Part shown: piece after piece, positions 28,372 through 37,849 of the stretch
Position numbering within the stretch: position 1 is the stretch's first letter
Layout: every line of letters begins with the position of its first letter
Source of the DNA: Thiogranum longum
GTDB taxonomy: Bacteria > Pseudomonadota > Gammaproteobacteria > DSM-19610
NCBI RefSeq assembly: GCF_004339085.1
Contig: NZ_SMFX01000001.1
Coordinates: 1,129,227 to 1,193,226, forward strand
Length of the DNA stretch: 64,000 bases
Reading direction: 5' to 3'
The notes under the pieces: generated by a model
The model's input: only the letters and a program-made list of their open reading frames with translations
The model's database searches: none
What the model was told of the DNA's origin: nothing
Position numbers and translations under genes: made by a program

Positions 28372-28413
28372 ATGAATAGCACAACCGTCGGGAGGAGGCA
28401 GGCTTGTCAATAA
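28372..28413 (+). CDS. Possible 13-aa leader peptide overlapping the peroxiredoxin start
   Basis: ATG AAT AGC to TAA encodes MNSTTVGRRQACQ, with GGGAAG ending 5 bases before its ATG. Its two consecutive rare AGG codons are also the GGGAGGAGG ribosome-binding site of the downstream peroxiredoxin, whose TTG start (28404) lies inside it. Translation of the leader could therefore couple to or occlude the peroxiredoxin start. Too short for any protein-level support; may be fortuitous. Confidence 0.3.
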   Translation: MNSTTVGRRQACQ

Positions 28414-29048
28414 GACTGGGGGATATTGCACCGGATTTCACTGCGGCTACGACACAGGGGACGATCCATTTTCACGACTGGATCGGGGAGGACTGGGCCA
28501 TGCTCATGTCTCACCCGGCGGACTTCACTCCTGTCTGTACCACCGAGCTGGGTTATGTCGCAAGTATTCGCACGGAGTTTGACCGTCGTCACGTCAAGGT
28601 CATCAGTCTCAGCGTGGATTCACTGGAATCGCATGACCGCTGGGCACGGGATATCGAGGATACACATGGCTTCCCGCTCAATTATCCCTTGATAGCTGAT
28701 CCAAAGGCCGAAATCGCCCGGCTGTACGACATGATTCACCCCAATGCGGACAGCCTGCTGACGGTGCGCAGTGTTTTTATTATCGGCCCTGACAAATGCA
28801 TCAAGGCATCACTGACCTATCCTGTCAACACAGGGCGTAACTTCGACGAAATACTGCGGCTTATTGACTCCCTGCAACTGACCGGAGATTTCGATGTGGC
28901 AACACCGGTCAACTGGCGGCCCGGCGATGATGTGATTATTGCGCCAACACTCAGCGATGCCCATGCGCGGCGCCTGTTTCCAGAGGGTTGGACCATGCTG
29001 GTGAAGCCCTATATCCGTATTGTGCAGCAACCTGTCAGGGACACCTGA
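28404..29048 (+). CDS. 1-Cys peroxiredoxin (Prx6 type)
   Basis: Reduces hydrogen peroxide and organic hydroperoxides. The 214-residue protein has the peroxidatic Cys45 in FTPVCTTELG and the Prx6-type C-terminal arm with a WRPGDDVIIAP motif near residue 170. The only other Cys (in GPDKCIKAS) is not in the resolving position of 2-Cys enzymes. The start is TTG at 28404, backed by a strong GGGAGGAGG site about 6 bases upstream; no ATG is available in frame. It begins a plus-strand run with recQ. Confidence 0.92.
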   Translation: MSIRLGDIAPDFTAATTQGTIHFHDWIGEDWAMLMSHPADFTPVCTTELGYVASIRTEFDRRHVKVISLSVDSLESHDRWARDIEDTHGFPLNYPLIADPKAEIARLYDMIHPNADSLLTVRSVFIIGPDKCIKASLTYPVNTGRNFDEILRLIDSLQLTGDFDVATPVNWRPGDDVIIAPTLSDAHARRLFPEGWTMLVKPYIRIVQQPVRDT

Positions 29049-29123
29049 CCCCGCGCGTTTCCCGATTTCTCCAGAAACCTCTATACTGCGCAGCTGTTAT
29101 AAGCCAGTGGCAGGGAGGCCGGG

Positions 29124-30962
29124 ATGGCTGAAATAATCGGGGGGTACAGCGTGGCGATGCCACAGGAAACCTTGCAGCGGGTTTTCGGGTACAACAGTTT
29201 TCGTGCCGACCAGCAGGAAATCATCGACGCATTGATCCGTGGTGAAGATGCTTTCGTACTGATGCCTACCGGTGGGGGCAAGTCATTATGCTACCAACTG
29301 CCGGCATTACACCGCAGTGGCGTGGGTATTGTGGTTTCGCCGCTAATTTCACTCATGAAGGACCAGGTCGATGCGTTGCGGGCCAACGGCGTCGAAGCCG
29401 CCTTCTATAATTCTTCACTAGGCTCGGAAGATGCCAGGCAGGTCCTGGCAAAACTGCACGCCGGTACGCTCGACCTTCTCTATATCGCGCCGGAGCGCCT
29501 GCTATCCGGAGATTTCCTGAAACGCCTGGAAGATGTCGATATCGCCCTGTTTGCTGTCGACGAGGCACACTGTGTTTCCCAGTGGGGGCACGATTTCCGG
29601 CCCGAGTATGTGCAACTGGGCCAGTTGCGTCACCGGTTCCCGGGGATTCCACTGGTGGCATTGACAGCGACCGCTGACCCCCAGACGCGCGAGGATATTG
29701 TCCAGCAGCTAAGACTTGGGCGTGCGCAGCGTTACGTCGCCAGTTTTGACCGGCCAAATATTCGCTATACCGTACTCGACAAGCATAAACCCTTTGACCA
29801 GATGATGCGGTTTCTTGAGGAGCGGCGTGATGAATCGGGTATTGTCTATGCCCTGTCACGCAAGCGTGTGGAAGACGTTGCAGAAAAACTCTTCGGAGCC
29901 GGTATTAATGCGGATGCCTACCATGCGGGCCTGCCGGCACAGCACCGTGCCGAAGTGCAGGAGCGTTTTTTGCGTGATGACCTCCAGGTCGTGGTTGCGA
30001 CTGTGGCATTTGGTATGGGCATCGACAAGCCGAACGTGCGCTTTGTCGTGCACTACGACATGCCAAAGCATATTGAAGGTTATTACCAGGAAACCGGCCG
30101 AGCCGGCCGTGATGGCCTGCCATCCGAGGCACTACTCCTGTACGGCGCGCAGGATGTGGTGACTGCGCGGCGCCTGGTGGAAGGAAATGCCAATCCGGAA
30201 CAGCGGCGTATCGAACTGCATAAACTCAATGCCATGACAGGTTTTGCGGAAAGTCTGACCTGTCGGCGGCGGGTACTGCTCGGGTATTTCGGCGAGCGCC
30301 AGCAGCAAGGCTGCGGTAACTGTGATGTTTGCCTCAGTCCGCCTGAACGGTTTGATGCCACTGATGATGCCCGCAAGGCATTATCCTGCGTCTACCGTGT
30401 TGGGCAGCGCTTTGGTGTAAAGCACGTGGTGGATGTCCTTCGGGGTGCTGATACCGAACGGATTCGCAGTCTGGGTCATAGTCAACTTTCGACATGGGGT
30501 ATTGGCGCACACCACAGTGAACAGGTGTGGATGTCCATCATTCGTCAGCTGATTCACCATGGCTACCTGCTACAGGATATCGCGGCCTACTCGGTACTGA
30601 AATTAACTGATGCTGCACGACCATTGTTACGTGGTGAAGAGAACCTGGAACTGGCCCTGCCACGCGTCAAGGCGAAGGCGAAGAAAAAACCGGCGGCAGC
30701 GCGCGATGCCGGTCCGTATGACGAGGCACTGTTCGAGCATCTGCGCGAATTGCGAAAGCGTCTGGCAGACGAGCAGGGTGTTCCACCCTACATTGTGTTT
30801 GGTGATGCCACGCTCATACAAATGGCCGCACAACAGCCGCTGGATAATGATCAGCTACTCGCGATTTCCGGTGTCGGGCAGGCCAAGCTGGAAAAGTATG
30901 GCAGGGATTTTCTCGATGCGATTACAGAGTTCAGCCTGTCATCATCGTCGAACCTTTCATGA
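29124..30962 (+). CDS. recQ: ATP-dependent DNA helicase RecQ
   Basis: A 3'-5' helicase for recombination repair and fork processing. The 612 residues have Walker [11 protein letters not shown] at about 48-57, [17 protein letters not shown] as motif II and the RecQ loop, helicase C motifs [18 protein letters not shown] and [10 protein letters not shown], the zinc-binding C-X-(n) CGNC-C cluster near 385-402, the RQC winged helix and a C-terminal HRDC domain from about 530. GGGAGG lies 7 bases before the ATG. Stand-alone gene 75 bases after the peroxiredoxin. Confidence 0.96.
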   Translation: MAEIIGGYSVAMPQETLQRVFGYNSFRADQQEIIDALIRGEDAFVLMPTGGGKSLCYQLPALHRSGVGIVVSPLISLMKDQVDALRANGVEAAFYNSSLGSEDARQVLAKLHAGTLDLLYIAPERLLSGDFLKRLEDVDIALFAVDEAHCVSQWGHDFRPEYVQLGQLRHRFPGIPLVALTATADPQTREDIVQQLRLGRAQRYVASFDRPNIRYTVLDKHKPFDQMMRFLEERRDESGIVYALSRKRVEDVAEKLFGAGINADAYHAGLPAQHRAEVQERFLRDDLQVVVATVAFGMGIDKPNVRFVVHYDMPKHIEGYYQETGRAGRDGLPSEALLLYGAQDVVTARRLVEGNANPEQRRIELHKLNAMTGFAESLTCRRRVLLGYFGERQQQGCGNCDVCLSPPERFDATDDARKALSCVYRVGQRFGVKHVVDVLRGADTERIRSLGHSQLSTWGIGAHHSEQVWMSIIRQLIHHGYLLQDIAAYSVLKLTDAARPLLRGEENLELALPRVKAKAKKKPAAARDAGPYDEALFEHLRELRKRLADEQGVPPYIVFGDATLIQMAAQQPLDNDQLLAISGVGQAKLEKYGRDFLDAITEFSLSSSSNLS

Positions 30963-31033
30963 GAGTGGTGTTATTTTCCGCATGAAGCTCGCGCGGGCGG
31001 ACGCCGGTGATACGTAAACAAAAGGCTTTTACC

Positions 31034-31849
31034 ATGGTTAATATCAATAGTGCCTTCACGGGAAATATTCCGGAAAACTACGATCGCTATCTGGGGCCGA
31101 TGTTCTTCCACTGCTGCGCCGAAGATCTTGCCGGACGCGTCTCAGGTTACCCGGCACAGAAGGTGCTGGAGATTGCGGCAGGTACTGGTATCGCTACACG
31201 ACTGCTGCGTGACTTCCTGCCGGACGAAGTTCAACTGGTGGCCAGTGATCTGAACCCCGATATGCTCAGGCATGCCGAGCAGAAGTTTTCAGCGGCCGAA
31301 AACATCAGCTTTCAGCCCGCTGATGCCATGCAATTACCCTTTGGGAAGGCACAATTCGACGTGGTGGTTTGCCAGTTTGGCATCATGTTTTGCCCGGACA
31401 AGATACAGGCCTTTAGCGAAGCACACCGTGTGCTCACCCCCGGTGGGCGCCTGCAGTTCAGTGTCTGGGGGTCGCTTGCCCACAACCCGTTGCCACGTAC
31501 GACCAACGAGATTCTTGCAAATTATTTTGATGGTGATGCGCCGGCATTTCTGCATGTGCCGTTCAGCTACTACGACCCGGTGGAAATACAGCAGGATATG
31601 GAAGACGCCGGTTTTGATGATATTGAATTCACCACCCTTGATGGCGAATGTGTTTTCTCCAGGCCCCGGCACGCTGCACTGGGTATAGTGACCGGTTCCC
31701 CGCTGCGCATTGAGATCGAACAGCGTGGCGACACCGCCGTAGATGATGTGGTGGATGGCGTGGCTTCGGGCCTTGGCAAGACATTCGGTGAGCGGGATTG
31801 TCGTGTGCCGATGCGCTGGATGGTGATTTCCGCCAGCCGGGTGGAGTAG
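31034..31849 (+). CDS. Class I SAM-dependent methyltransferase
   Basis: A 271-residue methyltransferase of the Methyltransf_11/ubiE-like group. Motif I is [15 protein letters not shown] (about 40-54), [13 protein letters not shown] follows as motif post-I, then [15 protein letters not shown] as motif II, and [16 protein letters not shown] as motif III. The substrate is unknown. ATG 31034 is chosen over a GTG 27 bases earlier because AAAGG precedes it at 8 bases and the product starts in the typical way. Confidence 0.85.
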   Translation: MVNINSAFTGNIPENYDRYLGPMFFHCCAEDLAGRVSGYPAQKVLEIAAGTGIATRLLRDFLPDEVQLVASDLNPDMLRHAEQKFSAAENISFQPADAMQLPFGKAQFDVVVCQFGIMFCPDKIQAFSEAHRVLTPGGRLQFSVWGSLAHNPLPRTTNEILANYFDGDAPAFLHVPFSYYDPVEIQQDMEDAGFDDIEFTTLDGECVFSRPRHAALGIVTGSPLRIEIEQRGDTAVDDVVDGVASGLGKTFGERDCRVPMRWMVISASRVE

Positions 31850-31965
31850 GCCGGGCGTACGCGGGGCCCGGGATTGAGCGCGGGCGGGCCAGCGGGCCGG
31901 ATTTGTGCGATAATAGGCGGCTTCGGCTTCATGCCTTTCAAAAACAGCACCTTCGGTACATTATC

Positions 31966-33579
31966 TTGATTTCTACAGCCAATATCACCATGCAGTTCGG
32001 GGCCAAGCCCCTGTTTGAAAATATCTCCGTCAAGTTCGGCAACGGCAACCGCTACGGTCTCATCGGCGCCAACGGTTGCGGCAAGTCCACCCTGATGAAA
32101 ATACTCGGTGGTGACCTCGAAGCCACCGCCGGTACGGTGATGGTCGAACCCAATATCCGGGTCGGCAAGCTGCGCCAGGATCAGTTCGCGTTTGAAGAAT
32201 ATACCGTCATCGATACGGTCATCATGGGGCATGCTGATCTGTGGGCCGTCAAGCAGGAGCGCGACCGTATTTACTCGCTGCCGGAGATGAGCGAGGAAGA
32301 CGGTATGAAAGTCGCAGACCTCGAGGTTCAGTTCGCTGAAATGGATGGTTACAGCGCCGAGGCGCGTGCCGGTGAATTGTTGCTCGGGCTGGAAATTCCG
32401 ATTGAGCAGCACAATGGCCTGATGAGCACTGTGGCACCAGGCTGGAAACTGCGCGTATTGCTGGCACAGGCACTGTTTGCCGATCCGGATATCATGCTGC
32501 TCGACGAACCGACCAACAACCTCGATATCAATACCATTCGCTGGCTGGAAGACGTGCTTAACGAGCGCAGCAGCACAATGGTCATCATTTCGCATGACCG
32601 CCATTTCCTCAACAGCGTATGCACACACATGGCCGATCTTGACTACGGTGAGTTACGCGTTTACCCGGGCAACTACGACGAATACATGACGGCTGCGACA
32701 CAGGTACGTGAGCAACAGCAGGCAGACAATGCGCGCAAGAAGGCCAAAATCGCCGAATTACAGGCATTCGTCAGTCGCTTCTCCGCCAATGCGTCCAAGG
32801 CCAAGCAGGCGACATCGAGAGCGCGTCAGATGGACAAAATCAAACTTGATGACATTAAACCCTCGAGTCGGGTAAATCCCTATATCCGTTTTGAGCAGGA
32901 CAAGAAGCTGTACCGTCTGGCGCTGGAAGTTGAAGGGTTGTCGCGCGGCTGGGAAGAAGAGAAGCCACTGTTTAGCGAGCTCAACCTGCTGGTCGAAGTC
33001 GGCGAGCGTATCGCTATTATCGGTCCAAACGGTATCGGCAAGACTACCTTGTTGCGTTGTCTGGCCGGCGATCTTGAACCTGACAATGGCGAGATGAAAC
33101 TTTCCGAGAATGCCGAGCTGGGTTACTTCGCGCAGGATCATGCGGACGACTTTGCCGAAGACACGAACCTGTTCGACTGGATGGACCAGTGGAAACAGGC
33201 GGGCGATGACGAGCAGGCTGTGCGTGGCATACTCGGACGTATGCTGTTCTCGCAGGACGAGATCAAGAAATCCGTCAAGGTGATTTCCGGTGGTGAGCAG
33301 GGTCGTATGCTGTTCGGAAAACTGATGCAGCAGAAGCCGAATATCATGATGATGGACGAGCCGACCAATCACCTCGACATGGAATCCATCGAGTCGCTAA
33401 ATACTGCACTGGAACACTACCCCGGTACCCTGGTCTTCGTCAGCCACGATCGTGAATTCGTGTCATCACTGGCAACGCGCATTATCGAACTGACGCCGCA
33501 GGGTCTGGTTGATTACCAGGGTACCTACGAAGACTACCTGCGCAGTCAGGAGCAGTCTGACAAGGCTGCCAGCGCCTGA
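31966..33579 (+). CDS. ybiT: ABC-F family ATPase (YbiT type)
   Basis: A soluble tandem-ATPase ABC-F protein that acts on the ribosome; the exact role of the YbiT group is not settled. The 537 residues have two nucleotide-binding domains: GANGCGKST near 37-45 with [10 protein letters not shown] and a degenerate signature ([14 protein letters not shown]), and GPNGIGKTT with ISGGEQGRM and [10 protein letters not shown]. The linker between them is charged and helical. The start is TTG at 31966, giving [12 protein letters not shown], which aligns with MLVSSNVTMQFG of E. coli YbiT; an upstream frame from 31798 overlaps the methyltransferase and is rejected. Confidence 0.9.
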   Translation: MISTANITMQFGAKPLFENISVKFGNGNRYGLIGANGCGKSTLMKILGGDLEATAGTVMVEPNIRVGKLRQDQFAFEEYTVIDTVIMGHADLWAVKQERDRIYSLPEMSEEDGMKVADLEVQFAEMDGYSAEARAGELLLGLEIPIEQHNGLMSTVAPGWKLRVLLAQALFADPDIMLLDEPTNNLDINTIRWLEDVLNERSSTMVIISHDRHFLNSVCTHMADLDYGELRVYPGNYDEYMTAATQVREQQQADNARKKAKIAELQAFVSRFSANASKAKQATSRARQMDKIKLDDIKPSSRVNPYIRFEQDKKLYRLALEVEGLSRGWEEEKPLFSELNLLVEVGERIAIIGPNGIGKTTLLRCLAGDLEPDNGEMKLSENAELGYFAQDHADDFAEDTNLFDWMDQWKQAGDDEQAVRGILGRMLFSQDEIKKSVKVISGGEQGRMLFGKLMQQKPNIMMMDEPTNHLDMESIESLNTALEHYPGTLVFVSHDREFVSSLATRIIELTPQGLVDYQGTYEDYLRSQEQSDKAASA

Positions 33580-33590
33580 TCGAACTGACT

Positions 33591-34160
33591 GTGATCGATG
33601 CGGACGAAGAAGCCTGTATTCTTCACACGCGTCGCTGGGTCGAGGATATTATTGTCGCTCACGGCTTTTGTCCGTTTGCCGGGCGTGAAGTGGAGCGCGG
33701 GAGTATTCGCTACACGGTCAGCCCGCAATCAAGGCTGGCCGCTGCGCTGGAAGTGCTGATCGATGAATGCCTGCTGCTGGATGCAGACGGTGCAATTGAA
33801 ACAACCTTGCTGATATATCCCGTCGGCTTCGAAGTGTTCGAGGACTACCTTGAATTTGCCGCCCTGGCGGAAGACCTGCTGGTTGCGCAGGGGTATGAAG
33901 GCGTTTATCAGCTTGCAACATTCCACCCGGACTATTGCTTTGCGGACTCAGCGGAAGATGACCCCGCCAACTACACTAACCGCTCTCCGTATCCGCTGTT
34001 GCACCTGTTACGTGAAGACAGCCTGGAAAAAGCGATTGCCGGACACTCTGACCCTGAGGGAATCCCGGAGCGGAACGTGTCATATGCACGTGAGCTGGGA
34101 TTGAACAAATTGCGCGAACTGCTTGAGAAAGCGCGAAAAAATCAGGGGGCTACGGACTAA
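33591..34160 (+). CDS. DUF1415 family protein
   Basis: A 189-residue cytoplasmic protein of unknown function in the DUF1415 family. The typical start with WVEDIIVAHGFCPFAGRE (about residues 16-33) and the FHPDYCFADSAEDDPANYTNRSPYP stretch (first part near 110) identify it. The start is GTG at 33591. It is 11 bases after the ABC-F gene, so the two are probably one transcript, ended by the hairpin at 34194. Confidence 0.88.
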   Translation: MIDADEEACILHTRRWVEDIIVAHGFCPFAGREVERGSIRYTVSPQSRLAAALEVLIDECLLLDADGAIETTLLIYPVGFEVFEDYLEFAALAEDLLVAQGYEGVYQLATFHPDYCFADSAEDDPANYTNRSPYPLLHLLREDSLEKAIAGHSDPEGIPERNVSYARELGLNKLRELLEKARKNQGATD

Positions 34161-34193
34161 CCGGCCGCTCGTTATTACCCTGCAGTAAAGCGC

Positions 34194-34214
34194 GTGGCCC
34201 TGCAAGAGGGCCAC
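34194..34214. terminator. Bidirectional hairpin between DUF1415 and DUF4332 genes
   Basis: Perfect 8-bp inverted repeat GTGGCCCT (34194-34201) and AGGGCCAC (34207-34214) with a 5-base loop. It lies between two convergent genes. There is no strong T-tract on either side, so intrinsic termination may be weak. Confidence 0.5.
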
Positions 34215-34233
34215 TTCAGTGCATTGCGGATGC

Positions 34234-34641
34234 CTAGTGGGAAATCATCGGATCCAGGGCTTTAGCCTGTTCGATCCAGCCGGCTACTGTTTTCTCTGAC
34301 GGGACAGTGCGCGTCAGTTTTTTGGTTTCGTTGATTTCTGCCATTTTGGCTGCCAGGTTTTCCGCATTGCGATTGCGTAGCTCCTTGACTGTATCGACGC
34401 CGGCGGCTTCGAGTAGTTCAGAGTATTCGCCACCCACTCCGGAAATACGCATCAGGTCAGCCATGTTGGCCCATTTCAACAGTTGTTTCTCGGGCAATCC
34501 TGTAGTTTCTGCGGTTGTCTTTCTGCCATTCTTGTCACAACACAGCTTCAGTAATTCTTCTGTGGTGGTGATGTTTGCGGCAGACAGTTTTTCGCTGTAG
34601 GCGGGCCCAATACCCTCAATTTCCTGTATCTTGTATGACAT
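34234..34641 (-). CDS. DUF4332 (helix-hairpin-helix) domain protein
   Basis: A 135-residue soluble protein. Two helix-hairpin-helix-like repeats are visible, IEGIGPAYSEKLSAANI at about 8-24 and ISGVGGEYSELLEAAGV at about 67-83, as in DUF4332 proteins. Such repeats are DNA-binding in other proteins, but DUF4332 function is unknown. Divergent from the DUF937 gene at 34785, with a 12-bp perfect inverted repeat between them. Confidence 0.85.
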   Translation of the reverse strand: MSYKIQEIEGIGPAYSEKLSAANITTTEELLKLCCDKNGRKTTAETTGLPEKQLLKWANMADLMRISGVGGEYSELLEAAGVDTVKELRNRNAENLAAKMAEINETKKLTRTVPSEKTVAGWIEQAKALDPMISH

Positions 34642-34669
34642 GCAGACAGTCTCCTGGTTATTGAATCAG

Positions 34670-34704
34670 CATTTCCGGATGCCTTCTCCATTCATCCGGA
34701 AATG
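34670..34704. repeat. 12-bp perfect inverted repeat in divergent intergenic region
   Basis: CATTTCCGGATG (34670-34681) and CATCCGGAAATG (34693-34704) with an 11-base loop, between the divergent DUF4332 and DUF937 genes. A promoter candidate for the plus-strand gene lies beyond it: TTGAAA at 34723-34728 and TATAGT at 34748-34753 (19-base spacer). It could be a shared operator or an RNA hairpin in the DUF4332 5' leader. Confidence 0.7.
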
Positions 34705-34784
34705 TATTACACTGGTTCCGGTTTGAAACCAGACTATGCATAGAGTTTATAGTGAATGGAACCTGAATCAAGGGGCATAGACGA

Positions 34785-35198
34785 ATGGACATACTTCAGA
34801 TTGGAACCGACATACTGAAAAGCAAGCTGGGTAACCAGGCCGGTGCAGGAAATGACGCGGTTTCCGCTGTATTGAAGAAGCTGGTTGGTAACGGGAATGA
34901 CTTTGATATTGCAGGTCTGCTGTCAGGTCTGCAGACCGGTGGACTGGCCTCGATGGCTTCTTCCTGGCTCGGCGACGGAGCCAATGAGGGTATTTCGCCA
35001 AATCAGATCAAGGAGGTACTGGGCGGTGACAAGGTGGCTGCGGCGGCAAGTGAACTCGGGACCGATGAACAAACGCTGCTGGGGGGGTTGTCTGATGCTT
35101 TGCCTCAAATGGTCGACAAGGCAAGCAGTGGCGGCTCACTGCTGGATTCTGTTGGCGGCCTTGGCGGCGCCATGGACATGGCAAAGAAGTTCTTCTGA
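34785..35198 (+). CDS. DUF937 (YidB-like) family protein
   Basis: A 137-residue protein, Gly/Ser-rich with alternating short helices, typical of DUF937/YidB. Family stretches are SWLGDGANEGISPNQIKEVL near 60-79 and LGTDEQTLLGGLSDALPQMVDKAS near 90-113. The biochemical role is unknown. Its ATG gives MDILQIGTDILKSKLG. It lies 27 bases before the HerA-like ATPase gene, probably one transcript. Confidence 0.85.
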   Translation: MDILQIGTDILKSKLGNQAGAGNDAVSAVLKKLVGNGNDFDIAGLLSGLQTGGLASMASSWLGDGANEGISPNQIKEVLGGDKVAAAASELGTDEQTLLGGLSDALPQMVDKASSGGSLLDSVGGLGGAMDMAKKFF

Positions 35199-35225
35199 TC
35201 CTGCCAGGTAACAACGGGAAATAAA

Positions 35226-36701
35226 ATGAATACTGACCAGTTGCTCTACCTGGGCAAGGGTGACAAACCTGTTTGTCTGAATATGAAGATGGCAAACCGG
35301 CATGGCCTGATTGCCGGTGCAACGGGCACCGGTAAAACGGTAACGCTACGCGTCATGGCAGAAGGTTTTTCCGAACGGGGTGTGCCGGTGTTTATCGCCG
35401 ATGCAAAGGGCGACCTGTCCGGGCTGTGCATGCCAGGTGAAATGATAAAACCGTTTGTAAAGCGTGCCGAGGAAATCGGGCTTGAAGACTATGCCCCCAG
35501 CGCCTGCCCGGTCACATTCTGGGACCTGTTCGGCAAGAAAGGGCACCGCTTGCGGTCGACGGTTTCGGAAATCGGCCCCTTGTTGCTGGCCCGCATGCTT
35601 GATCTGAACGACACCCAGGAGGGCGTGTTGTATGCGACCTTCCAGATTGCCGACGACGAGGGCATGCTACTGCTTGATCTCAAGGATTTACGGGCAATGC
35701 TGAATTTTGTCGGTGAAAATGCCAGGCGTCTTTCGAGCGAGTACGGCAATATCACCAAGGCATCGATCGGGGCAATTCAGCGTCGCCTGCTGGTGCTGCA
35801 ACAACAGGGTGGGAAGCAGTTCCTCGGTGAACCGGCCCTGGATATCCGCGATTTTATGCGTACTACTGATGATGGGCGTGGTTACGTCAATCTGCTGGCT
35901 GCAGACAAACTTATGCAGCAGCCCCGTTTGTATGCGACCTTTCTGCTGTGGCTGATGTCGGAGCTGTTTGAGGAAATGCCGGAAATCGGAGACGTGGACA
36001 AGCCCCGGCTGGTGTTCTTTTTTGATGAAGCTCATCTGCTGTTTGACGGCGCGCCAAAATCGCTGGTCGACAAGGTTGAGCAGGTTGTACGGCTGATTCG
36101 TTCAAAAGGCGTGGGGATTTATTTCATCACCCAGAGCCCTCTGGATATTCCCGACAAAGTCCTGGGGCAGCTGGGTAACCGGGTGCAACACGCCTTGCGC
36201 GCCTTTACGCCAAGAGACCAGAAGGCGGTGCGCGCAGCGGCAGAAACTTTTCGGGCAAATCCGAAATTCAAAGCGGCGGAAGCCATCAAGAACCTCGGGG
36301 TTGGCGAGGCACTCGTATCGACGCTGACACTAAAAGGTGCGCCGGGTGTCGTACAGATCACCCGTATCCGGCCACCGTCTTCAGCGATGAAGCCGGTAAC
36401 CGCCGCCAGGCGTCGCGAGATTATCGAGCAAAGTGAACTTGGTGAGCGGTATGACACATCTGTCGACCGCAAGTCAGCCTACGAATTACTGATGCAACGC
36501 GCGGAAAAAGCCGCCGATGCGGCCGAACGCGAGGCTGTGCCGAAACAGAAGGCCGCCGCAAGGAAGTCCCGCTCAGGGTCCTCGGGAAGAAAGCGTCAGG
36601 GCATAATGGAGACCATGGCAAAAAGTGTCGCCAGAACAATCGGTAGTTCATTTGGCCGACGTATCGTACGCGGGATACTCGGTTCACTGTTAAAAGGCTG
36701 A
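35226..36701 (+). CDS. HerA-like ATPase (YjgR/DUF853 family)
   Basis: A 491-residue P-loop ATPase of the FtsK-HerA class. Walker A is GATGTGKTVT (31-40), followed by FIADAKGDLSGL, and Walker B is FFFDEAHLLF near 265; an arginine-containing IFITQSPLDIPD segment follows. The C-terminal 60 residues are basic and rich in Lys and Ala, possibly for nucleic acid binding. E. coli YjgR is uncharacterised, so only ATPase activity can be predicted. No nurA-type nuclease adjoins it. Confidence 0.9.
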   Translation: MNTDQLLYLGKGDKPVCLNMKMANRHGLIAGATGTGKTVTLRVMAEGFSERGVPVFIADAKGDLSGLCMPGEMIKPFVKRAEEIGLEDYAPSACPVTFWDLFGKKGHRLRSTVSEIGPLLLARMLDLNDTQEGVLYATFQIADDEGMLLLDLKDLRAMLNFVGENARRLSSEYGNITKASIGAIQRRLLVLQQQGGKQFLGEPALDIRDFMRTTDDGRGYVNLLAADKLMQQPRLYATFLLWLMSELFEEMPEIGDVDKPRLVFFFDEAHLLFDGAPKSLVDKVEQVVRLIRSKGVGIYFITQSPLDIPDKVLGQLGNRVQHALRAFTPRDQKAVRAAAETFRANPKFKAAEAIKNLGVGEALVSTLTLKGAPGVVQITRIRPPSSAMKPVTAARRREIIEQSELGERYDTSVDRKSAYELLMQRAEKAADAAEREAVPKQKAAARKSRSGSSGRKRQGIMETMAKSVARTIGSSFGRRIVRGILGSLLKG

Positions 36702-36754
36702 CCGGTTTACACAGTCCGGCCATGAGTTGTCATTAAAGTAATCAGGAGAAAAAA

Positions 36755-37168
36755 ATGTTTGAACCTATTCAGATTCCGTTCGGCTGCGTCATGATGTTCA
36801 ATGTAGTAGATCTCAAGGAAGGTGTGACCCCGTCAGATGTCGAGCTTGCGCTTGGCGAGATGTGTAACGTGGTAAAAAATACCTACGGGGATGACAAGGG
36901 TGGTTTTATAGCCGGCCAGGTATTCAAGTACTCCGGCTTTGTTTCCGAGGAGGGCAGTGTTGGTGAGCCGCCGGAAAGTGACCAGGTTGCCGCCAAGATC
37001 AAGCAGGGTGAGCTGGCAATCGTGACCTACTGGCAATCGTTCGAGCAGCATGAGAAGAGCCATGCCGACAAGGTGTTCAAGGAAAAATTCTCCGCGCTGG
37101 CCGAGTTCTGTGACGAAACGTATGAACTGGGTTATGAAATGCTCTGGCAGGGTGTGCCCGAAGACTAG
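36755..37168 (+). CDS. Unknown protein, possible dimeric alpha/beta-barrel (ABM-like)
   Basis: A 137-residue soluble acidic protein, no signal peptide. Features are MMFNVVDLKEGVTPSDVEL near 13-31, GGFIAGQVFKYSGF near 49-62 and AIVTYWQSFEQHEKSHADK near 88-106. The strand-helix pattern and the WxSFEQHEKSHADKVF segment resemble antibiotic-biosynthesis-monooxygenase/dimeric barrel folds, but I do not recognise a named family and propose no reaction. AGGAG lies about 7 bases before the ATG. Its stop codon shares a CTAG with arfB. Confidence 0.75.
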   Translation: MFEPIQIPFGCVMMFNVVDLKEGVTPSDVELALGEMCNVVKNTYGDDKGGFIAGQVFKYSGFVSEEGSVGEPPESDQVAAKIKQGELAIVTYWQSFEQHEKSHADKVFKEKFSALAEFCDETYELGYEMLWQGVPED

Positions 37169-37575
37169 TAAACCTTTCCACGAAGCGCCTTGTTCTGACT
37201 GTGCTTGCGCTTGCTGTCCAGCCGCTTGCGTTGTGAGCTGCGGCTGGGTCTGGTGGGCTTGCGGGTTTTTTGTACACGTGTTGCTTCGCGGATCCAGTCG
37301 GCAAGGCGTTGCAGGGCGTCCTGCCGGTTCTTTTCCTGACTGCGATGTTGCTGCGCCTTGATCACCAGTATGCCGTCCTTGCTGAGACGGCTGTCACGCT
37401 GCGCCAGCAATCGTTGGCGAACATCCTCAGGTAGTGAGGCGGTATTCACATTGAAACGCAGGTGCACCGCGCTGGATACCTTGTTGACGTTCTGGCCACC
37501 AGCGCCCTGCGCACGAATGGCACTGATCTCGATGTCGTGATCAGGAATAATAATATTTCGCGATACGTGTAACAT
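37165..37575 (-). CDS. arfB: Alternative ribosome-rescue factor / peptidyl-tRNA hydrolase ArfB
   Basis: Releases nascent peptides from ribosomes stalled on truncated mRNAs. The 136 residues carry the catalytic GGQ at 26-28 and a basic C-terminal tail (rich in Arg, Lys and Ser) that enters the empty mRNA channel. The release-factor codon-recognition domain is absent, as expected. It overlaps the end of the convergent unknown gene by 4 bases, using the palindrome CTAG for both stop codons. Confidence 0.94.
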   Translation of the reverse strand: MLHVSRNIIIPDHDIEISAIRAQGAGGQNVNKVSSAVHLRFNVNTASLPEDVRQRLLAQRDSRLSKDGILVIKAQQHRSQEKNRQDALQRLADWIREATRVQKTRKPTRPSRSSQRKRLDSKRKHSQNKALRGKVY

Positions 37576-37589
37576 TTTCTCTTACCCTG

Positions 37590-37619
37590 AAAACAGAAAA
37601 CCCCGCCGAGGCGGGGTTT
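37590..37619 (-). terminator. Rho-independent terminator of the cold-shock gene
   Basis: AAACCCCGCC (37598-37607) and GGCGGGGTTT (37610-37619) form a perfect 10-bp stem with a GA loop. On the minus strand it is followed by a TTTTCTGTTTT tail. A second inverted repeat AAGCTGAAAA (37627-37636) and TTTTCAGCTT (37638-37647) overlaps the csp stop codon. Confidence 0.85.
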
Positions 37620-37645
37620 CCGGTATAAGCTGAAAACTTTTCAGC

Positions 37646-37849
37646 TTACTGCGGCATTACCTTGGCAGCCTGCAGACCCTTCGGGCCCTGCTCGACTTCA
37701 AACTCAACCGTCTGGCCTTCGTTCAGCGTCTTGAAGCCGGAGCCTTCGATTGCGGAGAAGTGTACAAACACATCATCGCCGCCATCGGACGGTGCGATAA
37801 AGCCAAAACCTTTGGATTCGTTAAACCATTTAACGGTACCTGTAACCAT
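37646..37849 (-). CDS. Cold-shock protein (CspA family)
   Basis: A 67-residue OB-fold RNA chaperone. RNP1 KGFGFIAP near 13-20 and RNP2 VFVHFS near 27-32 are intact. It melts mRNA structure at low temperature; some family members are constitutive, so cold induction is not proven. The gene has a long leader (the next upstream gene starts 234 bases away) with a hairpin at 37969-37986, which fits the structured cold-shock 5' UTR, and its own strong terminator. Confidence 0.95.
   Translation of the reverse strand: MVTGTVKWFNESKGFGFIAPSDGGDDVFVHFSAIEGSGFKTLNEGQTVEFEVEQGPKGLQAAKVMPQ

Noticed and set aside
31798-31965. Longer ABC-F protein starting at 31798
   Set aside because: The added 56 residues overlap the methyltransferase and have no similarity to the YbiT family, whose start aligns to TTG 31966.
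31570-32628. A 352-codon minus-strand open frame
   Set aside because: Antisense to the methyltransferase and ABC-F genes, both well supported; no domain is visible.
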